Shown piece after piece: positions 23,434 through 35,133 of a stretch of DNA of 64,000 nt. A model generated the notes under the pieces. That model was given only the letters and a program-made list of their open reading frames with translations. It had not been told where the DNA came from and ran no database searches. The stretch comes from Isoetes taiwanensis. Its lineage: Eukaryota; Streptophyta; Lycopodiopsida; Isoetales; Isoetaceae. The position numbers were made by a program, and so were the translations under genes. Location of the stretch: assembly GCA_021234155.1 (NCBI GenBank), contig JAJEKV010000074.1:2922877-2986876 (forward strand), written 5' to 3'. Each line of letters begins with the position of its first letter. The stretch's first letter is position 1.

Positions 23434-26400
23434 TTGCTTCAAGAGATCGATTAGGCGATTTATATTTCTTGGAGCGAGTCATAGAGTCTGGTTTCCAATT
23501 TGATTAGGAACTTCCTGTAATTTATCCGTGAAGGTAGTAATCTGAAAATGTGACATAGGGTCAAAGATGATTGCTTCTGAAACATTAGCTCATGATTAAA
23601 GAAAACCATTATTTTCAAAAGCCTTCTAATCTCATCATCTTCAATATCCTATCACTAACCTTGCTTAAAGCCTAATTCTTGGAGCCTTCTTTTTTTTTTT
23701 TTTTCTTTTTCTTTTTTTCTTTTTCTTTTTGAGGAAAAGAAATTTTTTATATTAATCATAATTTAAAAATATATTACAAAAGGATAGGCATGAAGTCTTG
23801 AAGAAATACAAAAATAAAAGAGAGTCTCTGATACACATATCCTAGAATCAATTATCATCAAATCACAGGCCTGTTGAAACAAAATTCCGAGTCCAACCAT
23901 GGATCAGGTTGTGACAAAAGGTGAGCATCAGGGACTTGATAAAGGCAAGAATTGGCAAAGCGGGGGCATGAGGTCATTAAGCGTGATTGAAGCAAAGAAA
24001 GGTGGGATGGGAGGAAGATTCGAAAAAGGGTGGGTAGTAGAGGGGCCATACTATAGGGGCAAAGGAGTATAATCGATTTCGATCCAAAGATGGAGCAAAC
24101 AGATTAGAAGTTCATTGATAGGGACTTGCATAAATGTCCAAGAGCACCCAGTTGCAAGCCTCACATCTCCTTTATGATAATAGTACATGAGCCACAAAGC
24201 AGACAAATTGATTCTCAGTGAGCGAGAGGGTTATGGGAAGCAATGAATTTGTGGGGCCAGAAATGCATTATAAACCTCACAGCACTTATTGCTTGACATT
24301 CTGTGTGATTTCAAGCTCTAATATGTGAGAAGCTACATGAGGGCTTATCTTAAGGCATTTTTATAAGCAAATTTCTGTAGTTACATAACAATCTATCTTT
24401 TGAATTTACCACTTTGGTGGCGGCGATACGTTGCTTTATGGAGGTTGGTATTTCAAAGTATCATTGCCAAAAGAAAAACAAAAGTTTTGCATGGATGTAT
24501 TATGTGGAGGATCTTGGCTCATCAAGGAGCATTTAATGCCAAAGTGGATTTTTCTTCATTAGGGGTTTATTGGGATAGGGCTCAAGTTACGGAGTCTTTG
24601 ATGATAAAGTACCTTTGGCAATATAGCGAGAATATATAAAATTTTGGGCAGGATAAATAAGTAGCGGTTTAAATTCTTTTTTATTTCCAAATGTAGTTTT
24701 ATCTCGTGGCTTCATCAACTAAATTGTTAGTGTCTGTCTCTTGATATATGCCTCGAGGAGTATTCGTTAGGTGAGATTTGAACCCTTGTTATTTATCTGA
24801 ATAGAACATTTGTATGTAAAACATTTAATAGGCATGTGGTATTTGAGGCTTTCATCCTTCCATCTATTTATCTTCTAAATTCGTCAAGTCAATTTGCATT
24901 CTTCGATATCATCATTATGTATAACGCTATAAAGGTAAAACGAGTTAGATGGTTGAAGCGCGTACATTGAATCTGACACTAAGCCCATTTAGCCAAGGTA
25001 TTTGAAAATGCCAAGGTAGTCTGGCTGCTTGTGGCGTTCTGTGTGATCATTGGGGACATCATCAGGAAGCATGACTCTTCTCTATACACACCCTGCTGTT
25101 CAAGAATCTTTTTGCCAAACTAGGGATGAATTTTTGGTCAGTTAGGAGAGTCAAACAAAGAAAGTGGATTTAAACTCTCCCCAAAGCCAATCCATGTCAT
25201 ATTTTTTCCTTCCTAGCAGCCTTGTGGCCCAAAGCATCTACTAAGTTTAAATTGGAAGTTAAATTTCATCTAGGTAAGGACACACTTCTTATATGCTAAA
25301 GGCCACATTATTTCGTGCTTCGGACAATCCATAGAACAAGCTGAAGAATAGAAGTATTGACAAAGGGAGTGCGAGGATTGAAGGAATTGGGAAGTCGGCA
25401 TTGGCGGAGACTCCATGTCGGAGATTTTTCAAATTAGGACCGACTTGAGATAGCGATTACTAGAAGGCTGCGAACTTTTGGACAAGTGAAAATATGTAGA
25501 ACTATCTCATAGTTGTTTTTGTAGAGAACAAGTAGAACTTAGCCTGATTTAAAAATTCCTCTTTATTGTTTTCTTTGAGAAAGGCATTAATGGAGGCGGT
25601 GGAGGACAAAGCCACGAGAAAACTTTTAATCTTAAAGAGCAAGAATAAGATTTCCAACTAGAACACAAGATGCTTTTAAAAAATTTTGGGGTTAAACCAC
25701 TGCTTAGGTTAGCATGCTTTTCTTTTAGTAGGGAGGCGGGGCATGATAAAATTTTGGAGATCTTATAACTTCTTCGATTTAAAAAAAACCAATTCAATGG
25801 GTAAAAACACTCTCTAGTCCCATCTTATCTATGTAGGAGAATAGATTTTAACAACATGATTATAAATAGATACATTAGTTCTCTCTCCTCCCTGACATAC
25901 GAATCTTCTCCCAAAGGAATCCATTCTTGTTGTCACTAACTAGATCCTTAATAGTAAAATATTAGCACTATGCCAGATGAGATGCCAGTCGACATTGAGG
26001 GTGGAAGAAGGAGGGCCATTGTGGGGACCAAAATGTGCGGTTTCCCTAACAGTTGTTTGTAATCTTAGCATGTTGAAAGATTTGGAAAGACCAGCTTCCA
26101 TGCTTTAGAGATATTTCTCATCGAGAGAAAAGTATTAACATCACGCTCATGGTCATAGATGTGGCTATCATCCCTCTCTTAGAAAAATAGATGCGTACAT
26201 GATCCACGAGTGTAAACGAACTTTGAACTTAGGTCTAGGGCACTTTGGAAATTCCTTGGTCTTGTATGGTAAACGGAATCGATCTCGGCACTAGTATGGG
26301 GACAAAGTTCTGCAATATTAGGCCCTATCATTCTCGCCCCTATCACTCGCCTAGAGCTGCACTATGTATAGTTCCCTCATTGGTATTTATTTGTGTATTT

Positions 26401-27595
26401 ATTGAAATATAGTTTATATGTCATTAGCCAAGAACCTGACTTATCGACTTTGCAGGATTGTTCTTGAGAAATAGCTTATTGGCATTCTAAATTGTTCTAT
26501 ATGTCATTAGCCAATAGCCACAAATTATTAGCTATCTTGGCTACGGATTTTTGATCAACAATCCAAAATACAATTCAAACATTAAACAACCACTAACACA
26601 ATATCCACCAATATACAAAGTATCTATTTTTATTTGCATGTTCATTTGAGTAATAGTTACAATAGATATTAGATGTCTTGGCAATGTATATCTAGGTCCG
26701 ATCAATTCGTTTAATCTAGAGCATTATAATATTTCAAATATATTATATGCCCCAACACACTCAATCCTTTTCTCAAAGTCGCACTGCTACTTATAATGTG
26801 GAAGCTTGGTTTTGTGGCCGAATCAATTGAACATGGGTAACTTCTTTGGAATCTTTGGACTGTATAATCTCTTCCAAACATTCATGTAGCTTTCTTAGAT
26901 TGAAGCAGAAAAATAGCGGTGCCAATTGGACGTCGAGCAAAGAGCGAAGGTAAGTTGTTTTACATGGTACAAATACTTTATATGTTACAAAATGGTCAAG
27001 CATATAGTTGATATCAGAAGCTATAAGACATGAAGGAAAAAAGAACAAAAGGGACCAATTTTAGGTCTAGCCGATGGGGTCGACTAGCGCAGCGGGGCAT
27101 GTCATCGGTTGGACTGGTAATTGGGATCTTGTCTTTTCTCCTACAATGAAGCGGGCGTGGCCACATGCACCATTTCTTTGCATAATCCCTTATCTTTTGT
27201 ATCTCTCGGGGGAGGAGGCTCGAGCATCTATGGGGAGGGGTGGCTCAACCATTTGCTAACATCATACGGTTCACATAATTCATTGCCATTTTAGCCCAAT
27301 ACAAATAAACATACTCGTTGATTCAACTATTTGTTAACGGTTTGTTAACAAAAGGGGCCCTATCCGCCTAAAATAGGTATATTTAAAAGTGACCTCCAAT
27401 AAAGCGAGGCCTCCCGCCGATTGATTCCTCAAAATTGAACAAAAGAGGGTTGAAGCGGTGGCGACAAAGTACGTATAGAAAAATAATTTTCCTATATAAT
27501 TTAAGCTAGTATAAAACACTAAGCAAAAACTAATTTTGCCGAAAAATGTGAATTCCATGGTTTGTTTTACCCGGAAGACTTTAAAATTTCTTTCT
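23434..27595. other. Spacer between the two duplicated copies
   Basis: Not repeated elsewhere in the window. Apart from the probable retroposon end at 23688-24060 no gene was recognised. Short open frames at 24400-24639 (plus), 25549-25797 (minus) and 27334-27825 (minus, 163 codons, running into the right copy) resemble nothing known to me. ATGTCATTAGCCAA recurs at about 26420 and 26503. Part of the right end (before 27596) may belong to the duplicated unit, since the left copy is cut by the window start. Confidence 0.6.
23688..24060 (-). mobile_element. Probable 3' end of a LINE-like retroposon
   Basis: Read on the minus strand, an AT-rich 3' UTR-like stretch with TTTGTAATATATTT and TTAATATAAAAAATTTC is followed by a purine-only tail of A runs and AAAAAG units (complement of 23688-23730). 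This is the layout of plant LINE 3' ends. A minus-strand open frame of 63 codons (24049-23858) precedes it but has no recognisable domain. The element would be strongly 5'-truncated. It lies about 250 bases right of the duplication border. Confidence 0.45.
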
Positions 27596-30500
27596 ATATG
27601 GGAAATGCTTGATTTCAAAGATAGGCTGCAAGGGTTCCCCATAATTTGTGAAGTGGTGGAGTTTAGGAAGAATGGCGTATGGCCAAGCTTACAGGGATCA
27701 AATTTTGCCCCTTTACCTGTTGTGCTCCAAACTTGCTTGGCGATCAGGTGCTTGGAAGGAAGTTGTGCATGGAAGTCGATCTGCCATGTTTTCTCATCAT
27801 AAAAACAAGCACACATAAGTTGCATGCGAGCCGCTCAAGCCTGTGCAACAACGGCATCCTTCAAGCCCATAAAGGTAAGAATCAAACCATTGATGTAGGT
27901 TTTAGATTCCGGAAACCAAAAGAAAAAAGAAAAATCTTCATAGATCCATATGGAAATTTTTTCAAGCATCGCTGGTTCAACCGGACAAAGCGAGGGAATG
28001 AGAGCTCATAATTTACGGATTTTGGACGAAGAACCAACAGAAGAAATAATCTGCGGAGGCATGGATTTGGAAGAATAGCAAACATGGCAGATTTGAAGGC
28101 TGGAAGGAGGGCACATTTGAGCTGGAAAGAAAGAAATCGACTTATTATCCAAAAAGAGTTTTTGCGGGTTGCCTAACCCCCACACAAAGAGAACATAATT
28201 CTAGCTATGCCACGTGTCATGCCACATCGCTATTTTTCATCGACCATTAGATTTCTTAATTTTGTATCGGACTGACCCCGAAAATTAGAAAGTCCTTGAA
28301 AAATCAGTTCCTTTCTTCTACTGCTTTGGGTCGATTAACTCCCCTTGTGTTTATTTTCTGCGGACACCGGAGTGCGGCATTGGCGGTGCCATAAACTGAT
28401 GTCATATCCATCGGCTAAACTATGTTACCTTCTTCAACATCACCTTTGGCGGCAACAATGCGACTTCGACTCTCGGCCTCCCCATCGGCCCGAGACATTG
28501 GAAATAGGCGCTCAATGTCATCGCGATTATAAAGGCATTGCCACCTTCATCCCCTAGAGGCGGATGGATATAGCTATTCTTGGATAGAGGCGGAAGGAAG
28601 AATATAGCGAGGACGGCTTGAGCACCAGTTGAATCATAGGCGGGGCTTAAGCGGTTGCATTCTCATGAGACAAACTGGTCTGAGGAAAATATGGCATAAA
28701 CGGGGAAATAAAATAGCCCTTCGTCATGAAGGCACTCAAATGGTGACAAAGGCTCCAAACAATTTACAATCCAGAGACTACTGTCCTCTTTAGGGTGTCA
28801 ATTTTTTTTATGTAGATGCGTGAATAGAGATGGCGATCGGTGAGGGGTATTTTGTGCCCGTGAAAATGACTATAAGCGGTCGAACATTATCGAAGTTAGA
28901 AGTGCTTTTTTGTGCGAGGATTTTCTGAGATCTTAGACATGGGTTGGATATTCCATCGGATAAAGCATGGCTAAATATAATGTTATAACTTTGTCTTGGC
29001 GGATGCAAAACACGAGATTCACGATCCATCTCTTTACTATTTTTTTTTTCATAACACGGGAGCAAAAGCGAGTCCAAATTGAGCAAACATCGAGGTTTTC
29101 TGTTGTACTAAGTGCTTCTATTTTTTAGATTTGTTAAGCGACATTGGAAAATGTTAACGATCTCTGAAAAAGATAATGCATTGCATGATCATTTTAAAAA
29201 ATCCCGGAAAAATTCTGATTATTTGAAACAACTAATTCCGTTCATTGGTTTCTGCGCGACTATACACAATATCTTCTTGGGTGTTACTCACCTAGCAGCC
29301 AGCGAGAGGAGGAAAGGCTACGGGAATATTCGCAGATGCAGTTTTTTTTGTGTTAAGGTATTTTGCATAATCAATGTGTTGATCTTTGGATCCATCAAAC
29401 TAGTTGGAAGTAGCGAGAATGTATCACAAGTGTAACCCTTAATCACGAACCAAAGTTGAAGAGGCGAGGAGGCTACATTTGGAAGTCATGCAAATGAACC
29501 ACGAAGCAAGGTTGTGTGGATAAAAGGGTGATTTGGTGGAAAACTTGTCTTGCACCAAATTGGTAAAGATTATAATGCCTTATATGCTTCAAGGCGTATG
29601 AATTTTCAAGCATGCATTCTTGCAAAATTAAGCGTGACTGATTGTGCCAATTATCCATGTCCCTAAGTTGAATGTCTCTTGGCAGAATGCTACAATTTTC
29701 ACGAGAATAGTGCAAACTTATCCAAGCTATGGGACATTTAGCCCGGTCGTATATATGGTGATTTAAATGCATGCGAGAACATCTTAGAGTGCAAAATCAA
29801 GCTTCGACAAGCGAACAACTTTGCACTTGCCAAATCATTTCTTTCTGCATTTATGGAGACAAGCGGTGTCTATTTACCTGTTTTGCTCACATTAACATCC
29901 AATCCGAGGCAACCCATTAACCGACGCAAGAATCCCATAGTTGCAGATAGACATAAGCTAAAATGAGTAGTGACAATGGGAAACCACTTGATCAATGTAG
30001 GCGCCGTTGCTTTTTGTAACTTTTTCATTATTCATTTTATTCTTAACGAACATGAACAACACGATAGATTTTTCGTGCAAATATTCTTTATCTTAAATTG
30101 CCTCGACTTCTTTGTCTTATTGAATTTCTTTATCTTCCACTTGTGGCATTCATTGTTAGATTTTCCGTTTTTTTATCTTTCTTTTTGCCAATGACAAATA
30201 TGACATCTTGGATTCTATGATTTTGAATCATGCGCAGCATGTATACACAAAACAATTTTTCCTGGAAGGAGTAGTATCCATATTATGTTTTATTTCTTTT
30301 ATCAATTTGCAAGCATGTAGCTGGGTCAAATTTTAGAATCTTAAGGTGCGGAGTTGTTGAATGTCCAAAGTGGGACCATGTTACTATTCAGTCCATGCAG
30401 TTTCCTTTGTAGATCTCAAACAGGTTTTTTCTAGCACAGATAAAAGAATAGAGTGGCAACTTATGGGCTACATTGTTTAGTCCTACATGTGCATTTTCTA

Positions 30501-32071
30501 ACAAACTTACAACTAAAGATCATGGGCACTCAAATTTTTGTTGCTAATAAGTGAGTTGTTATTACTTTGTATTCATGGAATTTACAATCTCATGTGAACC
30601 TAAGAAGCACATGGCCCCACGTCCAACAATAATACCCAAGTAATTATATAGTCTCCCTCTATGGCCTATAGCTATAGTACAATAACATTAATTAGAATGA
30701 CAATCATTAAGTCGAGCGACAATTGAGCGACAATTTGCCTTTCATTGGTCTACAACTTTATAATAAGCAACGGCAATAAGTTATAACATGTCTCAATTAT
30801 TGTTTCCTGATTTGGCTCTTCATTTGCATCGCTCTCTTTATGTTATGGAATCTCCCACATCAAGGGCCAACATATTTTATTACTTAAAAACTCTTGCATG
30901 AATCCATGGTGCAAGAACCACCGTCTTGTTATTAGAAAATTGCTGGCGGGACGAAGCCCGTGACCATGCCTCCGACATTTCACCACCAGTCTGTTTCTTT
31001 GCAGCGACATGCGGCAACCTGGGCAGATAAATCCCTAAAACCACAAGCTACGCCAAATCCGGCCGCATCCGAGGGCTTTCAAGCATTAAGTGCGGCGCAT
31101 GCCAGAATCAAAGGAATCTCGACCAAATTCGTCAGGGGTCGAAGGCTAGAAGTCTGGCGGAATTGAACCTACATGAATCACCCTTCTTGGCATAAAATCC
31201 CACCGCCTTTGCGGGTATGGTGGTCATCAAAAAAATTCATCTCGAAAATAGAGCGAGTTAAAAGCGGGGTTACCTTCTAATAGGTAGGGCATAATAAGAA
31301 AATAGTGTCCGAGTGAGTTTGTGTGAGTATTCCACGTAGCCACATGTTGCTCGTGAGGCGTTCCACGCTTTAGAGCGGTATGCGTGATGATCTCGCCGAA
31401 TAAATGTCGTCGTGTAAGCCCAATCATGGCAGCGGACTTCGGCCGAAAGAAAAGCAGCGCTAATGTAGGCTGCCGAACTTGTATTATCCCACTTAGCCAT
31501 CACGAGGATGAAGCCAGAGTACATTTCCAAAGCATGCAAGTGATCGATTCTTTCTATCAGGGGATCAATAAGGTTCATATATTAATACATATTCTCTTAG
31601 CATGCTGCTGAAAATCAAATTATTACAATTAAAATTACCAAAACAAATCCTTCTAGCCTTCTTCCCAACCACGGAACGGTTGGCTTTTTTTTTTTTTGGG
31701 GAATAAGAGTATATAATAACTATATATATATTATTATAGAGGGCTGCCTAACACTGATACTTAGGGCCACCTTGGCCTTCTAAACTGCTCACGTAGCATA
31801 TTGGACGGTTGTGATTGGGTGTGTGGACGACGTCGGGCATAGAGGATTTTGGAGATGGTGTCGGGGACAACCTTTACGATTGCTGGTGAGCGCCTGGCGT
31901 TTCGGTGTTGTTGGCGCGTTATTGAGATTTGAATTGCAGATTGCTTCAGGAATTTCCGGGGTATGGAAGTTAGGGAATCTCGGTTTTTGAAAGAGTAAGT
32001 ACCGGGACGGCTATGATGGGATTTGGTTAATTCCTGTTTTTTCCTCTTTTCATTTCTTCGTGTGTGTGGAA
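27596..32071. other. Stretch without recognised gene, left of KASII (right copy)
   Basis: Counterpart of 1-4551 with the same lack of recognisable genes. The T run is 13 long (31685-31697). The bases before 32072 include the presumed KASII 5' region. Confidence 0.6.
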
Positions 32072-35000
32072 ATGGCGGCGATGTGGAGCTCACTGTGCTT
32101 CCGGGTATGGCGATTCCGTTTGGACGAAATAGTTGGCGCTCCTTCATATTGGGCGAATTAATTTTCGGTATCTGCCCATGGCTTTTCTGATTTGTTTGTC
32201 TTGGCTGCATGCCGGAGCTCAGAATCGATTTTGTACTTGGCTCCTGGCTGCTTGCATTTCAGGACTGTTTCTGGCCTATCTACAGAGGAATCAAAACTTT
32301 GCCTTCGGAACCAGTCGAAGAAGAAGATCAGACGTAAAGCAGTATCCACAGATTCAAAGCAATACCCAGCAGTTCGTGGTGGATTATGCTTTGAAGGCGA
32401 GCTTCTCAATCATATGGGCAGTGTGGTTGCCATGTGCGGCTCGAGCCTTTCTGGGTTAGGGATCATACCTTTCCTTTTGAGAGCTTGTCCCTGAGTATAA
32501 CAGTTGCAAATGGTCGCCCGCCTTTTCTTCGGGGAAGATATATCATCTCACCAGAGTTCCAGGCAGGGCAGGTCGAAGACGTCTCAAAGCTGCGAGGGGC
32601 GAGTAAATTTGCTGTCATGCGGATCATAGCATGTGTAGTTGTTGGGTTTTGTATTCATGACACTATATAACAATTGTACCATACGTGTGTGAAAAGGAGA
32701 ACCTGCATTACCGAGCTTCATGGGCTTTTGTGGCTGAGATTTGGGTTCATGTTTCCCTGCTCCAATGATTATTGGGTAAGAATTTATCTGGAACTTCTGC
32801 TGCTATATTTAAATATCTTGTAACCCATAAGCATTTGCATGTGTTTAACGATTGTAACAGTCTGGAACAACATGGATGACATGAAGTTATAGTTTGCCCA
32901 CTCTTAGCATCTTTTTAAAGTTCTTAGCACTCTTAAAATATTGTTTCAAACCTTTTTGGAGCTGTTCTTATTCACTGAACTTCATTCTGCTGACCCTGCA
33001 GAGGGTTACGGCTGTTGCAGTTCAGCCAGCTAAGGGATCAACGGAGAGAAAAAGTTTCTCCCACTAAGCCAAGGAGGGTGGTAATCCCTGGGGATAGGAC
33101 TAGTTTGTTGTCTTGGAGATGATCCTGATGTATTTTTCATTGGTATGTGCTCCTCAAGGAACTTTGGTTCCTTTTAGCCTTTTTATGTTACGGAGATAAC
33201 TTTCCCATTGGGGACAGAAATATCCCTGTCTGAAGGCCGTTTATAGTAGCTAAATATAGGGCAGGACTGGTTTTGTTTGTCAGAGAATTGGCGAAGAGAT
33301 GAAAAGTTCTTCATGATGGTTGGGGTTGCTCTTAAGCTTTCAAAGCGTATGGACAGGTTTATGTGCTACCTATTTGCTTAAAGCAGGCAAAGGCAGTGGT
33401 GGGATGCAGGAATTGATTCAAGTCATGAAGGAACTGGATAAAAACAAAATGTGGCATTCTCATTGGTTCTGCTGGGAGGGATGCGGGTATCACCAAAAAA
33501 TGCTCCCTCAAAATGTAGATTTGTACCTTCTCAAAAATGTTCTGTTGAGTTTAACATTCAACATTTGCAGGTTTTCAATGATATTATTGAAGCTTTTGAG
33601 GGGTCTCCACGGAAGGAAAATGAACCCTTTTGCGTTCCGTTTGCAACCATGAATATGGAGGTTTCTGCCATGCTAACAATGGACTTAGTGAGCATGCTAC
33701 TAATTGTTAAGAGCCTATGCATAACAAAGCTGTATAAAGTTTGACTTAGGACTATTTGGATGGGACAGCCTAATTACTCAATATCAACAGCATGTGCAAC
33801 TTAACAACTTCGGCATGTACAATTAGCAACACTATTGCAATTTGGCAGGGTTGGATGGGACCCTAATTACTCAATTACGAGGGAGAAGCCATAAAGTTCG
33901 GTCTTGGATAGACATGTGAGTTTCTTGATAAATTTTTCATATTATCTGTTTCGTTTTGCATTGGGACATCATGTTGTCAGGTGGATCTGATGTTGCGATT
34001 ATTCCATTAGGTAGAATGTTATTTCTATTTTTTGTTTGTCTTATTTGGCTTGGCATTTTGGCTTGTTCAGCTTTTATCTAGCCTGAAATATCAGTGTCCC
34101 TACCATTTACATTTAAAAGCTTTTGCAGGCTTAGGAGGATTTGTAGCATGCAGAGCTCTTTCTCCATGATGACCCCATAAAGGCTTCACGGCCTTGGGAT
34201 CAGGTAGTGCTACTATCTGGCATATTGAATATCTCAGGACAGGGACATGGTTCATGGTCTAACAATTTACTGATTATGTATAACAGGACAGAATGGTTTT
34301 GTGATGGGAGAAAGGGGCTGGTGTTCTCCTTTTGGTAGAATTAGAACATACTAGGTAGATAGGAAACAATCATTGTGTTTGAGATGTAAATCTATGGTTT
34401 GATAACCTTTCATTCGGGACATTTGCAGCGAAGGGGGACAAATCTATGCTGAATTTCTTGGGGGTAGTGTCACCTGTGATTTTGCCACCATGTAATGGGA
34501 CCTCATCCGGATGGTGAAATATCATTGTTATTATATGCCTTACATCCAAATCTTGCTTACTTCTCTTACCTTTTGGTATACTACGTGCAGGAACGGGGGT
34601 TTCACTTTGCATAGAAAAAGCATGATAAGCATGATCAGGAATAAAGCGCCAAGAAGTTAATTGTGTTAATGCGCATGCAAAACATCTAACTTTGGTGATA
34701 TTCCGGGACAAACAATAATGAAAAGACTTTAATTCACAATCCTGAGTAGAGTTATAATTCAAAGATAAAATTTGGTTTAAAACAAAGGGATTAATGTCCT
34801 GTTTCAAATCTACAGTTAAAAATGAACTCCCTGCCGCGAAGGTCCTGGAAGGGGATATGCATTTTTGTTAGGGGAGGGTTGCAATCAATCCGGAATTGCA
34901 TACTTTGCTACAGGGAATCTTTTTTCATTGTATGCGGCAATCAGAACTGGTTACATAGATTTGGGATTTTATGTGAGCAACTTCGTTTTAACACCTATAA

Positions 35001-35133
35001 ATGACATTCTTGTTATCAGGATATGAGTGTTGTCGTTTATGGGAATAAACAAGAACTTGACATTAGAGTTGGAACATCAAATTCCTTTGGCTTTGGTGGA
35101 CATAGTTCTTGCGTTGTCCTTTACCCATATCGG
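32072..35133 (+). pseudogene. KASII/FAB1: Plastid 3-oxoacyl-ACP synthase II (KASII) gene, right copy, broken
   Basis: Second copy of the gene at 4552-7596, with the same exon-intron plan. Exon borders include 32072-32602, 33002-33142, 33284-33486, 33571-33687, about 33757 to 33889, a last piece starting at 35020, and the end near PYR at 35133. Readable motifs: RRVV, VMKELDKNK, GSPRKEN, NYSISTACAT, DIMLSGGSDVAII, GLGGFVACRALS, NDDP read from ATGATGACCC, GNKQELDIRVGTSNSFGFGG. It keeps the C-terminal 37 residues in one frame, which the left copy does not, while the left copy keeps the exon around GILIGSALGG in one frame and this one does not. It shares with the left copy the missing segment after DPDVF, the duplicated exon 5 block and the eroded GHLLGAAG region. 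Status (pseudogene, or gene blurred by indel errors) is open. Confidence 0.84.

Noticed and set aside
27334-27825. A 163-codon minus-strand open frame, the longest in the window
   Set aside because: It crosses the start of the recognisable duplicated unit, resembles no family, and the matching part of the left copy (1-230) does not keep the frame.
31761-32210. A 149-codon minus-strand frame
   Set aside because: Antisense to the 5' region and first exon of KASII, and not kept in the left copy.
34370-34807. A 145-codon minus-strand frame
   Set aside because: It lies antisense over KASII exons 9 and 10 and their introns and is a shadow of that gene.
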